Assembly: GCA_905205665.1 (NCBI GenBank)
Contig: CAJLEF010000005.1
Coordinates: 31,270 to 95,269 of the forward strand
Reading direction: 5' to 3'
DNA: 64,000 bases
DNA from: an uncultured Bacillota bacterium
GTDB taxonomy: Bacteria > Bacillota_I > Bacilli_A > RF39 > UBA660
Shown here: piece by piece, positions 1 to 8,791 of the stretch
How the letters are laid out: every line of letters begins with the position of its first letter
Position numbering within the stretch: the first letter of the stretch is position 1
Notes under the pieces: model-generated
What the model was told of the DNA's origin: nothing
Seen by the model: the letters and a program-made list of their open reading frames with translations, nothing else
The model's database searches: none
Translations under genes and position numbers: made by a program

Positions 1-2
1 AT

Positions 3-86
3 GCGGAAGCAAGACTCATTGAAGGTCTTCCTATTGAAAATCCAACGGAACTTGCTAGCCTTATCTGTGACAAATTAGCAAATTAG
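3..86 (+). CDS. 3' end of an unidentified gene
   Basis: An open frame enters from the left edge and ends at TAG, giving 27 residues (AEARLIEGLPIENPTELASL..., ending DKLAN). The composition looks like the helical tail of a real protein and a terminator follows at once. A competing frame starting with ATG at base 1 gives a less protein-like 25-residue peptide. The fragment is too short to identify. Confidence 0.55.
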   Translation, partial: AEARLIEGLPIENPTELASLICDKLAN

Positions 87-89
87 TGA

Positions 90-115
90 AAATCAAGGGT
101 CATTCCTTGATTTTT
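90..115 (+). terminator. Rho-independent terminator upstream of mutS
   Basis: A 9-bp perfect stem (AAATCAAGG / CCTTGATTT) with a 6-base loop is followed by T's. It closes the upstream gene and separates it from mutS. Confidence 0.8.
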
Positions 116-138
116 CTTTAACAAAATGTGTATTATTA

Positions 139-147
139 TGTTATAAT
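139..147 (+). promoter_or_regulatory. Extended -10 promoter of mutS
   Basis: TGTTATAAT is a perfect extended -10 element (TGN-TATAAT) 22 bases before the mutS start. No good -35 box is visible, as is usual for extended -10 promoters. Confidence 0.6.
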
Positions 148-168
148 CTTTAGTACGGGTGGTAGAGA

Positions 169-2703
169 ATGAAACGTAGTGAAGTAAATTATGAAGAATT
201 AAGTCCTATGATGAAACAATATATGGACACGAAAAAAGAGTATGAAGAAGAACTCCTTTTTTATCGTATTGGGGACTTTTATGAGCTTTTCTTTGAAGAC
301 GGGATTACAGCATCTAGAGAATTAGAACTTACTTTAACCGGTAAAAATGCCGGGCTTAAAGAAAGAGTTCCTATGTGTGGAGTACCTTTTCATTCTGTAA
401 AGCCATATATTGAAAAACTAGTTAACAAAGGCTATAAAGTAGCTATATGCGAACAACTAGAAGATCCCAAAGACGCAAAAGGTATGGTAAAACGAGGCGT
501 TACTCAGGTTATTAGTAAAGGAACCGTCGTTGATTTAGAATTATTAAATGAACACAACAACCATTATATTGCCAGTATCCTAGACTTTTCTTATATATAT
601 ACTCTTTGCTATGCCGATATATCAACGGGTAGTATTTACGTTTCTATTCTACCTCATCAAAAAGATAAACTATTAAGTACTATTTTAAATCTAAATATTT
701 TAGAGGTTGTTATTAAAAGAGATTTAGATTACGAGCTTCAAGCAAGCTTAAAAGGAAATTATGGTATTGAAATGTCTTTTGATGATGAACTTTTAGAAAA
801 TGCTTATGAATCTGTTTATGAAAATGTTGAAGAACCACATTATATAGAAGCTATTAAACACTTAATGCATTATTTAGTTGTTAAAGAATTAAAAGACTTA
901 TCTCACTTTAAACCCGTCGAAGTCGTTATTCCAGATGATTATTTAATGATGGATGTTCACACGGTTCGTAACTTAGAGCTTGTTGAAACCCTTCGTCTTA
1001 AAGAAAGAACCTATTCCTTAATTTGGCTTTTAGATAAAACTAAAACCAGTATGGGTTCTAGAAAACTAAAATTTTGGTTGATGAATCCTTTAAAAAACCA
1101 AGCTCTTATTGAAGAACGTTATAATAAAATTGAAATATTAAATCAAGAATTCATTTTAAAAGATGAACTTCGTAATTCTTTATACAATATTTATGATATT
1201 GAAAGATTATGTGGTAAAGTTTCATGTGGTTCTTTAAATGCTCGTGATTTATTGCAACTAAAACAAAGTTTAAAAGAACTACCTAAAATTAAAGAAATCG
1301 TTTGTAATTTACATTTTGATATGGAAATTGATACTCACGAAGATTTATATAACTTATTAGAAGAAGCCATTTATGAAGACCCTCCTGTCACGATTAAAGA
1401 GGGATATCTTATTAAAGAAGGGTATAATCAGGAATTAGATGAATTAAAGAAAATTAGAAGTGGTGGCAAAGAATTTATTGCAAGTATTGAAAACAACTTA
1501 AAAGAAGAAACGGGAATTAAAAATTTAAAAGTTGGCTTTAATAAAGTGTTTGGATACTACATTGAAATTACCAAAGGACAAATTAACAATGTCCCTGAAA
1601 GCCTTCATTGGGAAAGAAGACAAACTCTTACGGGATGTGAAAGATATATTAGTCCTGAATTGAAAGAAAAGGAAGCCCTTATTTTAAATGCTGAAGAAAA
1701 AATTATTGATTTAGAATATCGTCTATTCTGTGAAATTAAAGAAACTATCAAAAAGCAAATTTTGAAATTAACAGATACAGCTAACTTAGTAGCAGAATTA
1801 GATGCTATCACAGCCTTATCTGTAGATGCTGAAGAACTTCATTTAGTAAGACCTACTTTAAATACGAATCATAAAATTGAAATAAAAAATGGTCGTCATC
1901 CGGTTATCGAGAAAGTAAGCAACAAAGAATATGTTTCTAATGATTGTATCATGGATGAATCCATTAATACTCTTTTAATTACAGGTCCTAATATGAGTGG
2001 TAAATCTACTTATATGAGACAATTAGCTATCATTTTAATCATGGCACAGATGGGTTCTTTTGTACCCGCCACATCCGCTAATTTACCAATTGTCGATAAG
2101 ATTTTTACTCGTATTGGTGCTAGTGATGACTTAGTAAGTGGGGAATCTACTTTTATGGTTGAAATGAAAGAAGCTAAAAATGCGATTTGTAATGCGACAG
2201 AAGACAGCTTAATCTTATTTGATGAATTAGGAAGAGGAACCGCGACTTATGATGGTATGAGTTTAGCTGAAAGTATTCTTTCTTATGTGGCAACACATAT
2301 TCGTTGTAAAACGCTTTTTTCAACACATTATCACGAATTAACAGCCCTAGAAACTAGAATTCCTTCTATAAAAAACGTTCATGTAAGTGCGGTAGAAGAA
2401 AATGGCAATTTGATTTTCTTACATAAAATTAAAAATGGTGCCGTAGATAAAAGTTATGGTATTCATGTTGCTAAATTAGCTGGACTTCCCGAACAAATTA
2501 TTAGTGATGCCAATGACATCTTAGCTCAACATGAAAAACAAACAAAAAAGAAGAAAAACGAAGAACAAATTCAATTTGTGATGGAATTTCCTGAAGAAAA
2601 AGAAGATCCTATTAAAGAAAAGCTAAAAAATGCCGATATTTTACACATGACGCCTTTAGAAGCTATCAATTTTATTTATGAATTAAAAGAAGAATTAAAA
2701 TAA
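169..2703 (+). CDS. mutS: DNA mismatch repair protein MutS
   Basis: MutS recognises mispaired bases and recruits repair through its ATPase. At 844 residues it is family-sized. The mismatch-binding motif FYELF is at residues 37-41. The ABC-type ATPase has Walker A (GPNMSGKST, about 606-614), the conserved STFMVEM stretch, Walker B (DELGRGTATYDG) and the FSTHYHEL switch. The C-terminal helices are present. The start follows GGGTGGT. No mutL follows; the next gene is an unknown 200-residue protein. The gene has its own extended -10 promoter just downstream of a terminator. Confidence 0.97.
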   Translation: MKRSEVNYEELSPMMKQYMDTKKEYEEELLFYRIGDFYELFFEDGITASRELELTLTGKNAGLKERVPMCGVPFHSVKPYIEKLVNKGYKVAICEQLEDPKDAKGMVKRGVTQVISKGTVVDLELLNEHNNHYIASILDFSYIYTLCYADISTGSIYVSILPHQKDKLLSTILNLNILEVVIKRDLDYELQASLKGNYGIEMSFDDELLENAYESVYENVEEPHYIEAIKHLMHYLVVKELKDLSHFKPVEVVIPDDYLMMDVHTVRNLELVETLRLKERTYSLIWLLDKTKTSMGSRKLKFWLMNPLKNQALIEERYNKIEILNQEFILKDELRNSLYNIYDIERLCGKVSCGSLNARDLLQLKQSLKELPKIKEIVCNLHFDMEIDTHEDLYNLLEEAIYEDPPVTIKEGYLIKEGYNQELDELKKIRSGGKEFIASIENNLKEETGIKNLKVGFNKVFGYYIEITKGQINNVPESLHWERRQTLTGCERYISPELKEKEALILNAEEKIIDLEYRLFCEIKETIKKQILKLTDTANLVAELDAITALSVDAEELHLVRPTLNTNHKIEIKNGRHPVIEKVSNKEYVSNDCIMDESINTLLITGPNMSGKSTYMRQLAIILIMAQMGSFVPATSANLPIVDKIFTRIGASDDLVSGESTFMVEMKEAKNAICNATEDSLILFDELGRGTATYDGMSLAESILSYVATHIRCKTLFSTHYHELTALETRIPSIKNVHVSAVEENGNLIFLHKIKNGAVDKSYGIHVAKLAGLPEQIISDANDILAQHEKQTKKKKNEEQIQFVMEFPEEKEDPIKEKLKNADILHMTPLEAINFIYELKEELK

Positions 2704-2737
2704 GTGTGATATAATATAATTTAGAAAGGTGATTATT

Positions 2738-3337
2738 ATGGAAGACAATGTTAAAACTTATTATATTAACCGCTTTGGTTTACCAGATGAGTATGGTGAG
2801 TTAAAAAACGGTCTAGAAGTAAAACAAATTATTTTGAAAATCTTATATGCAAGCGATTATACTAATGCTTTAAATTCATTTATTGAATTATATTATGCTT
2901 GCCATAAAAGCATGAAAAGATTAAATCAAATACTTGATATACCTATGAGAAATTGCAAAATCAAAGATATGCCTATTATTCAAAAATTATTACGCGATTT
3001 CAATCCTAATAATATTATGAAAATAGATGCTGTGGTTGGTATGGCAGACGTAGGAAGCTCATTAAGAGAAAGAGCAATTTATAAAGCAGATATCTTTTAC
3101 ATATCTTGTGAAGGTAAAACCGATGGAGAAATTCTAGCTATTTATAAAGACCGAAGAGAAATTTATCGTCAAATTAATCAAGCTATTTTAAATCAAGATA
3201 AAGCCTTTTTAAAAGAAAATATTGATTTAATTTTATCAATGCCATGTTATAGATGGAGCCTTTCTTACTTTTCTTTAACGAATAGTGAATTAGAACCAAA
3301 CACTTCTATTCTTTCCAGAAAAAAAGAAAGTAAGTAA
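2738..3337 (+). CDS. Hypothetical protein downstream of mutS
   Basis: A 199-residue soluble, mostly helical protein that I do not recognise. The ATG at 2738 is preferred because AGAAAGGTG sits 6-7 bases ahead; a GTG at 2729 lies inside that ribosome site. The gene starts 34 bases after mutS and is followed by a shared terminator, so it is probably the last gene of a mutS transcript. There is no signal peptide or transmembrane segment. The central region carries VVGMADVGSSLRERA, followed by a basic, Tyr/Arg-rich stretch. The C terminus is polar and looks disordered. Confidence 0.75.
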   Translation: MEDNVKTYYINRFGLPDEYGELKNGLEVKQIILKILYASDYTNALNSFIELYYACHKSMKRLNQILDIPMRNCKIKDMPIIQKLLRDFNPNNIMKIDAVVGMADVGSSLRERAIYKADIFYISCEGKTDGEILAIYKDRREIYRQINQAILNQDKAFLKENIDLILSMPCYRWSLSYFSLTNSELEPNTSILSRKKESK

Positions 3338-3344
3338 TATATTG

Positions 3345-3379
3345 AAAAAAACTTAGTAAGCGTTTTACTAAGTTTTTTT
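3345..3379. terminator. Bidirectional terminator between convergent genes
   Basis: A 15-bp perfect stem, AAAAAAACTTAGTAA / TTACTAAGTTTTTTT, with a 5-base loop. It has T-runs on both strands and serves the gene ending at 3337 (+) and the one ending at 3379 (-), whose stop codon touches the stem. Confidence 0.9.
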
Positions 3380-4200
3380 CAGGATAAATGTTTATTGATT
3401 TTTTCTAAGGTTAATGTTTCATTTAAAAAATCATCAATTAAAAACTCTGGAATTTTACTTCCAACTAATTCATAAAGATCAACATCATCAGGATTATCCA
3501 AAAAGCTATCAATATATTCCCGAGATAATAATTCAATAACTAAAACACTTAAAGAAAAGTCAGTTAATCTTTGATAATTTTCGTTTGGCTTGGCAGAATA
3601 AATGGCTGAATGTCCATCAATATCAATAATTTCTGGATGAAAATTTCGGGTAAGTAAAATATTGGTGTTTTTACTTTCTTTAGTAGGATGTTGACACAAA
3701 TCAATATGATAAACATTATGATCAGTTAATTCTTTTACTTCTTTTAAGATTTCTTTCACAATTTTAAGACGCCATTTATAAATAGGAATATTCATCACAT
3801 CATAAATATTTATAGCAGGTTTATGATAATGCAACGAACATCCTCTTATTTTGCCATCTAAATAGATAGGTTTTTGAGGAAGTCTAGTTAAATGGATATC
3901 TTTTTGAAGTTCAATAGCTTTAATAATAGATTCTTCTCTAGCTAAACGAACACCTTCTGCATCAAAATATTGTATAGCTCGCTCTTTTACACCAGTATTT
4001 GTAACATTTTTGACAGGAGTTATATTGACACCATCTTCATCCACGATGATATTTCGAATATTTACTTGCATATAATCAGAACTGCTATGATAAATTTTAA
4101 GTAACTCATCATTACTATATTGATAAATTGTTCCTTCGGTGCCTTTACCAATTATTTTAAGTTTTTCTAAATCGTTCTTTGTAATTTCAATTTTATCCAT
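3379..4200 (-). CDS. Protein-kinase-fold protein (function unknown)
   Basis: A 273-residue protein with the landmarks of a eukaryotic-like kinase or phosphotransferase fold. It has a glycine-rich loop GKGTEG (18-23), a likely ATP-binding Lys35 (LLKIY), a catalytic-loop-like HID (165-167) followed by Asn at 178-180, and IDIDG (192-196) in place of DFG. The Asp/Asn positions suggest it may be active. An insertion separates HID from the Asn, which is unusual for Ser/Thr kinases and closer to small-molecule or divergent kinases. There is no transmembrane segment. It stands alone on this strand between mutS and nusB. The substrate cannot be inferred. Confidence 0.7.
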   Translation of the reverse strand: MDKIEITKNDLEKLKIIGKGTEGTIYQYSNDELLKIYHSSSDYMQVNIRNIIVDEDGVNITPVKNVTNTGVKERAIQYFDAEGVRLAREESIIKAIELQKDIHLTRLPQKPIYLDGKIRGCSLHYHKPAINIYDVMNIPIYKWRLKIVKEILKEVKELTDHNVYHIDLCQHPTKESKNTNILLTRNFHPEIIDIDGHSAIYSAKPNENYQRLTDFSLSVLVIELLSREYIDSFLDNPDDVDLYELVGSKIPEFLIDDFLNETLTLEKINKHLS

Positions 4201-4387
4201 AATTTCCTCTTTCAGGAATTTATTATACCTTTAAATAAACTTTAAAAAAATAAAATATAATATATTGACACTTAATTTACACAAAAATATAGTCTTATTG
4301 TTTTAGGAAATGCTATCAAAAAGGTTGATTTAGCCTAGTAACTTGTTACATTTTCTGATAAAATAGTTAGGAATGAAGGTGATTTAG

Positions 4388-4783
4388 ATGCTTAATAGAA
4401 GTGAAGCACGTAAAGTTTGTATGACATGTTTGTATCAAATTGATATTTTAAGACAAAACAAACTTCCTATTAATGTTGATGAAATTTTAAAAGATAATTT
4501 AGAAATTGAAAATGATTTTGTATCAGAAATTGTTAATGGTGTCACTGACCACCTAGACGAGATTGACAAATTATGTAATTCTTATTTGAGCAATTGGAAA
4601 ATAAATCGTTTAGATAAAGCTGGCGCTAATATTTTAAGAATGGCTTTTTACGAACTTAAATATATGGATACTCCTGCTATTGTCGTTATAAATGAAGCGG
4701 TGGAACTTGCTAAGACTTATACCGATAAAGAACTTGCTGATATGATTAATGCTTCTTTAGATAAATTTGTTAAGGAGTCCTAA
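4388..4783 (+). CDS. nusB: Transcription antitermination factor NusB
   Basis: NusB binds boxA RNA with NusE (ribosomal protein S10) and supports rRNA antitermination. The 131-residue all-helical protein carries the characteristic N-terminal RSEARKVCMTCLYQID and the C-terminal NEAVELAKTY and FVKES. The start follows AAGGTGAT. Its stop codon overlaps the start of the HipA-like gene (TAATG), making it first in a five-gene operon with xseA, xseB and proS. The nusB-xseA-xseB order is common in Bacillota; the kinase gene between them is not. Confidence 0.93.
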   Translation: MLNRSEARKVCMTCLYQIDILRQNKLPINVDEILKDNLEIENDFVSEIVNGVTDHLDEIDKLCNSYLSNWKINRLDKAGANILRMAFYELKYMDTPAIVVINEAVELAKTYTDKELADMINASLDKFVKES

Positions 4784-5778
4784 TGGAAGTTGATAATGGA
4801 ATTGTAAGTCTTAAAAGTATAGTTCCAAATTGGCAAAAAGCTATTAAAAATAACACAGTTATTCCAAATGATCTATGTGGCAGTTATTATACAGGTTATT
4901 GGTTAAATGATATTGAAGGAGAAAATTATTTTTTAAAAATTTCTAAAAAAACAGGTATTTCCAAAGAAATATTTATTCAAATTATTGGAGAAGAATTAGC
5001 AAGAATGGTTGGTATTGAAACGGTTCATTCTAAAATTGTTGATGTTGGCTCAAATACTTATGGTTTGATGTCGTCAAACTACATTAAATATGACGACAAC
5101 ATTTTATCAGGCAAAGAAATTGTTATTGATTACTTACAACACTTATATTCTAATGATCTATTACATTTGTGGTTAGATATGCCATTAACCATGGAAGAAA
5201 AAGAGGATTTTCATGATGGCTACTTAGAAGGAATGATGGAAGCATTTAATTGTCGCCATGTAAATTGTAATTCTTTAAATTTTATTTGGGATGCCTTAAG
5301 TTTTCAATTCAGAAATAAAGAAAATGGCCAAATTATTACTGAAAGAATTGTCAAAGATTTAACGAAACGTTATTTGTTTTCATTTATGATAATGAATAAA
5401 GATTTCCATCTTAAAAATTGGGAAATAATAGATATTTACGGTAATTATACTTTGTCTCCTTTGTATGATATTGATCTTAGTTTTGATCGTAATTTCACAA
5501 ATTTAGATAAAAATAATTCTATGAAATCTTATGAAAATAATATCGAAAATATTTATGAAGACTTTGAACAATATTTTTCTTCATCATCGGATGATTTTAA
5601 AAAAGAATTTTATCGTCAACAGAATATTTTAACACCTGAAAATGTTCAAGAAGCGATGGAACGTATTATAAACATTTATCAAAATGATAACTTAAAAAAA
5701 TACGCTGAACAAATTTTAAAAGTTTACATTCCTCATTATGAGCAAATGTGTAGTTTAGCAAAGGATCGTGAGTTATGA
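4783..5778 (+). CDS. HipA-like (CtkA-type) kinase inside the nusB-xseA operon
   Basis: A 331-residue protein whose C-terminal half shows the HipA kinase signature: NKDFHLKN (205-212, catalytic Asp207 and Asn212) then LSPLYDID (225-231, Mg-binding Asp229). Lys52 in YFLKIS is a plausible ATP-contacting residue. The N-terminal HipA domain is short or missing, which resembles compact single-chain kinases such as CtkA. No HipB-like antitoxin gene is adjacent. The start overlaps the nusB stop and its stop overlaps the xseA start (ATGA), so translation looks coupled to both housekeeping genes. Kinase fold is fairly certain; toxin activity is not. Confidence 0.75.
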   Translation: MEVDNGIVSLKSIVPNWQKAIKNNTVIPNDLCGSYYTGYWLNDIEGENYFLKISKKTGISKEIFIQIIGEELARMVGIETVHSKIVDVGSNTYGLMSSNYIKYDDNILSGKEIVIDYLQHLYSNDLLHLWLDMPLTMEEKEDFHDGYLEGMMEAFNCRHVNCNSLNFIWDALSFQFRNKENGQIITERIVKDLTKRYLFSFMIMNKDFHLKNWEIIDIYGNYTLSPLYDIDLSFDRNFTNLDKNNSMKSYENNIENIYEDFEQYFSSSSDDFKKEFYRQQNILTPENVQEAMERIINIYQNDNLKKYAEQILKVYIPHYEQMCSLAKDREL

Positions 5779-7121
5779 TTCCAAAATATTTAAGTGTTGC
5801 TGAGGTTAATAATTATATTAAAAATATTTTTGATACAAATACTTTTCTAAAGAAGGTTTATTTAAAAGGAGAAATTAGTAATTTTAAACATCATTCTTCT
5901 GGGCATCTTTATTTAACGCTTAAAGATGACGAATCAAGAATCAGTGCTATTATGTTTAAAAGTGCGGCTTCTACTTTAAATTTTAAACCAGAAGATGGTA
6001 TGAATGTTTTAGTGACAGGTCGTATTTCTGTCTATCCTATGGGTGGAAACTACCAAATATATATTGAAAAAATGGAAATGGATGGCTTAGGAAATCTATA
6101 TATAGAATTTGAAAAGTTAAAAAAGAAACTAGCCAGTGAAGGCTTATTTGACCCAAAATATAAAAAGCCAATTCCGAAATATCCTACTAAGATAGGTATT
6201 ATTACCGCTCCAACAGGTGCAGCTATTAAAGATATTTTAAGTACTTTAAAAAGAAGATTTCCATATGCTAAAACACTTCTTTTTCCAAGTTTAGTTCAAG
6301 GAGTTTCAGCCGCCGAAGATGTAGCTAAAAATATTGCCTTAGCCAATCATTACAATTTAGATGTTTTAATCGTTGGCCGTGGTGGAGGTTCCATTGAAGA
6401 TTTATGGGCTTTTAACGAAGAAATTGTTGCAAGAGCTATTTTTGCTTCTAAAATACCTATTATTAGTGCCGTTGGTCACGAGATTGATTTTACAATTGCA
6501 GATTATGTGGCTGATAGAAGAGCTCCGACTCCAACAGGAGCTGCCGAAATGGCCGTGCCAACCAAAGAAGAAGTTATGACAATATTGACGCAAAAGAAAG
6601 AAGAAATTAATCACTTATTCTTATCTAAACTTCAAACGGCTAAACATCAGCTTAGTATTTTAAGTAACCATTATGTATTAAAAAATCCGCATGTTTTATA
6701 TGAAGTAAAAATGCAGAAATTAGATAATTTGACAGATAATTTAAATAAAAGTTATATCTATTACTTAAATTCATTACAAGTAAAATTAGATAAGTATAAA
6801 GATAATTATATTTTGAACAATCCTAAGGTTCTTTATCAAAAATCTTTAGAAAGATATTCAGATATCAAAGAGTCTTTACAAAAAGAAATTATTAAATACA
6901 TGAATGATAAGAAGCAATTACTTTATTATACGATTCAAAGTTTAAAATTACTTAATCCATTAAATATCTTAGAACAAGGATATTCTATTGTCAAAAAAGA
7001 TAACGAAATTGTTAAAAATACTAATAAAATTAATATAAACGATAAATTAGATGTTACCTTAGCAAAAGGAACATTAAAAGTGAAAGTAGAGGAGATAAAT
7101 TATGAAAGAAATGACGTTTGA
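5775..7121 (+). CDS. xseA: Exodeoxyribonuclease VII large subunit
   Basis: The catalytic subunit of exonuclease VII, which degrades single-stranded DNA from either end. At 448 residues it is family-sized. An N-terminal OB fold (HLYLTLKDDESRISAIMF) is followed by the catalytic domain with ITAPTGAA, GRGGGSIEDLWAFN and the AVGHEIDFTIADYVADRRAPTPTGAAE region, then long coiled-coil helices to which XseB subunits bind. ATGA overlap with the upstream kinase gene and a 20-base overlap with xseB indicate tight coupling. Confidence 0.96.
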   Translation: MIPKYLSVAEVNNYIKNIFDTNTFLKKVYLKGEISNFKHHSSGHLYLTLKDDESRISAIMFKSAASTLNFKPEDGMNVLVTGRISVYPMGGNYQIYIEKMEMDGLGNLYIEFEKLKKKLASEGLFDPKYKKPIPKYPTKIGIITAPTGAAIKDILSTLKRRFPYAKTLLFPSLVQGVSAAEDVAKNIALANHYNLDVLIVGRGGGSIEDLWAFNEEIVARAIFASKIPIISAVGHEIDFTIADYVADRRAPTPTGAAEMAVPTKEEVMTILTQKKEEINHLFLSKLQTAKHQLSILSNHYVLKNPHVLYEVKMQKLDNLTDNLNKSYIYYLNSLQVKLDKYKDNYILNNPKVLYQKSLERYSDIKESLQKEIIKYMNDKKQLLYYTIQSLKLLNPLNILEQGYSIVKKDNEIVKNTNKININDKLDVTLAKGTLKVKVEEINYERNDV

Positions 7122-7356
7122 GACCGCTTTAAATAATTTAGATGGCATCATTAAAGATTTAGAAAATGGCAACATTCCTTTAGAAGATGCCATCAGTAAA
7201 TATACAGACGCTATGAATTTAGTTAAAATATGTCAAGAAAAATTGGATAATGCCACCGAGCAGGTGAATAAAATCATCGGAACAGACGGTGAAGTGAAAG
7301 ACTTTTTAATGAAAGAAGATGAGACAAATGAGCAAACTAGTAACGAAAATAACTGA
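7102..7356 (+). CDS. xseB: Exodeoxyribonuclease VII small subunit
   Basis: An 84-residue two-helix protein (FETALNNLDGIIKDLENG, then IPLEDAISKYTDAMNLVKICQ) that binds the helical arms of XseA. It starts inside the end of xseA after GAGGAG, so the two subunits are translated together. The acidic tail is longer than strictly needed and overlaps the beginning of proS. Confidence 0.94.
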   Translation: MKEMTFETALNNLDGIIKDLENGNIPLEDAISKYTDAMNLVKICQEKLDNATEQVNKIIGTDGEVKDFLMKEDETNEQTSNENN

Positions 7357-8746
7357 TCGAGATACTGATTTTTCCACATGGTATACAGATGTTTTAAAAC
7401 AAGCGGATTTAGTAAGTTATTCTAGTGTCAAAGGAAGTATGATTATTCGTCCTTATGGCTACGCGATTTGGGAAAACATGCAAAGAATATTAGATAAAGA
7501 ATTTAAAAAATTAGGTCATCAAAATGTCCAAATGCCCATGTTTATTCCTGAATCTTTATTAAATGTAGAGAAAGAACATGTTAAAGGTTTTGCTCCTGAA
7601 GTAGCCTGGGTAACTTATGGTGGAGAAAATAAATTAGATGAAAGAATGTGTGTCAGACCTACGAGTGAAGTTTTATTTTGTGAACACTTCAAAAATATTG
7701 TAAAGTCCTATCGTGATTTGCCACTTTTATATAATCAGTGGTGTACGATTGTTCGTTGGGAAAAAACAACAAGACCTTTTTTAAGAAGTAGAGAAATACT
7801 ATGGCAAGAAGGTCATACTCTTCATAGAACTCGTGAAGAAGCTAGAAATGAAACACTTAGAATGTTTAAAGTTTATGAAGATTTTCAAAGAAATATCCTT
7901 GCTTTACCCGTTATTACAGGACGTAAAACAGAAAAAGAAAAATTTGCTGGAGCAGAAGAAACCTATACAATTGAAGCCATGATGTATGATGGAGTAGCAC
8001 TTCAAAATGGGACGAGTCATTATTTTGGACAACATTTTGCTAAAGCTTTTGGTATTCAATTTCTAGATACTGATAATACTTTAAAAACACCTTATCAAAC
8101 AAGCTGGGGTGTGACTACAAGAATGATTGGTGCCATTATCATGACTCATGGTGATAATCATGGACTTGTTTTACCTCCTAATATTGCTCCTACTAAAATT
8201 GTGTTTATTCCTATTGGTAAAGAGGATGAAGTTTTAAATACCGTAAAAGAATTAGCAAATACTCTTCCTGAAGAAATCACTTATCAAATTGATGATTCTG
8301 AAAAATCACCAGGATTTAAATTTGCAGATGCAGAAGTAAAAGGTATTCCTATTCGCGTGGAAATAGGTAAAAGAGATTTAGAAAATAACGAAATTACTTT
8401 AGTAAGAAGAGATACTTTAGAAAAAGAAACGATTTCTATTCCTGCTTTTAAAGAAAGAGTAGAAAAGCTATTAGTTGAAATTCAAAATAATATGTATGAT
8501 AGAGCTTTAAAAAGACGTGACAGCATGATTTATGAAGCAAAAACGAAAGAAGAATTTCAAGATATTGCTCAAAATAAACCAGGTTTCATTTTAATTCCTT
8601 GGTGTGGAAATACTTCTTGTGAAGATAAAATTAAAGAAGAAACAGGTTTAAAAAGTCGTTGTATTAAAGAAGAAATTAGTGATGGCGTTTGTACATACTG
8701 TGGTGAAAAAGCTAAATATAAAATCTATTTTGGTAAACAATACTAA
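7328..8746 (+). CDS. proS: Prolyl-tRNA synthetase, short (archaeal/eukaryotic-like) type
   Basis: Charges tRNA-Pro. The roughly 472-residue length, the missing editing insertion, and the C-terminal zinc-type region (PWCGNTSCEDKI ... GVCTYCGEKAKYKIYFGKQY) define the short ProS3 class. Class II motifs are present (RPTSEVLF, then NQWCTIVRWEKTTRPFLRSRE, and the ALQNGTSHYFGQ region). ATG at 7328 (MSKLVTKIT) fits the family N terminus better than the in-frame ATG at 7319. It overlaps xseB and closes the nusB operon. Confidence 0.95.
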   Translation: MSKLVTKITDRDTDFSTWYTDVLKQADLVSYSSVKGSMIIRPYGYAIWENMQRILDKEFKKLGHQNVQMPMFIPESLLNVEKEHVKGFAPEVAWVTYGGENKLDERMCVRPTSEVLFCEHFKNIVKSYRDLPLLYNQWCTIVRWEKTTRPFLRSREILWQEGHTLHRTREEARNETLRMFKVYEDFQRNILALPVITGRKTEKEKFAGAEETYTIEAMMYDGVALQNGTSHYFGQHFAKAFGIQFLDTDNTLKTPYQTSWGVTTRMIGAIIMTHGDNHGLVLPPNIAPTKIVFIPIGKEDEVLNTVKELANTLPEEITYQIDDSEKSPGFKFADAEVKGIPIRVEIGKRDLENNEITLVRRDTLEKETISIPAFKERVEKLLVEIQNNMYDRALKRRDSMIYEAKTKEEFQDIAQNKPGFILIPWCGNTSCEDKIKEETGLKSRCIKEEISDGVCTYCGEKAKYKIYFGKQY

Positions 8747-8752
8747 CAAATT

Positions 8753-8786
8753 AAAAATCAAAGGTTGTTATTTTCCTTTGATTTTT
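8753..8786. terminator. Bidirectional terminator between proS and spoIVB
   Basis: A 12-bp perfect stem AAAAATCAAAGG / CCTTTGATTTTT with a 10-base loop and T-runs on both strands. It ends the nusB-proS operon and spoIVB. Confidence 0.88.
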
Positions 8787-8791
8787 TCTTT

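Noticed and set aside
6373..6614. Frames of about 70 codons on both strands inside xseA
   Set aside because: They overlap the most conserved catalytic segment of XseA and are explained by its codon composition.
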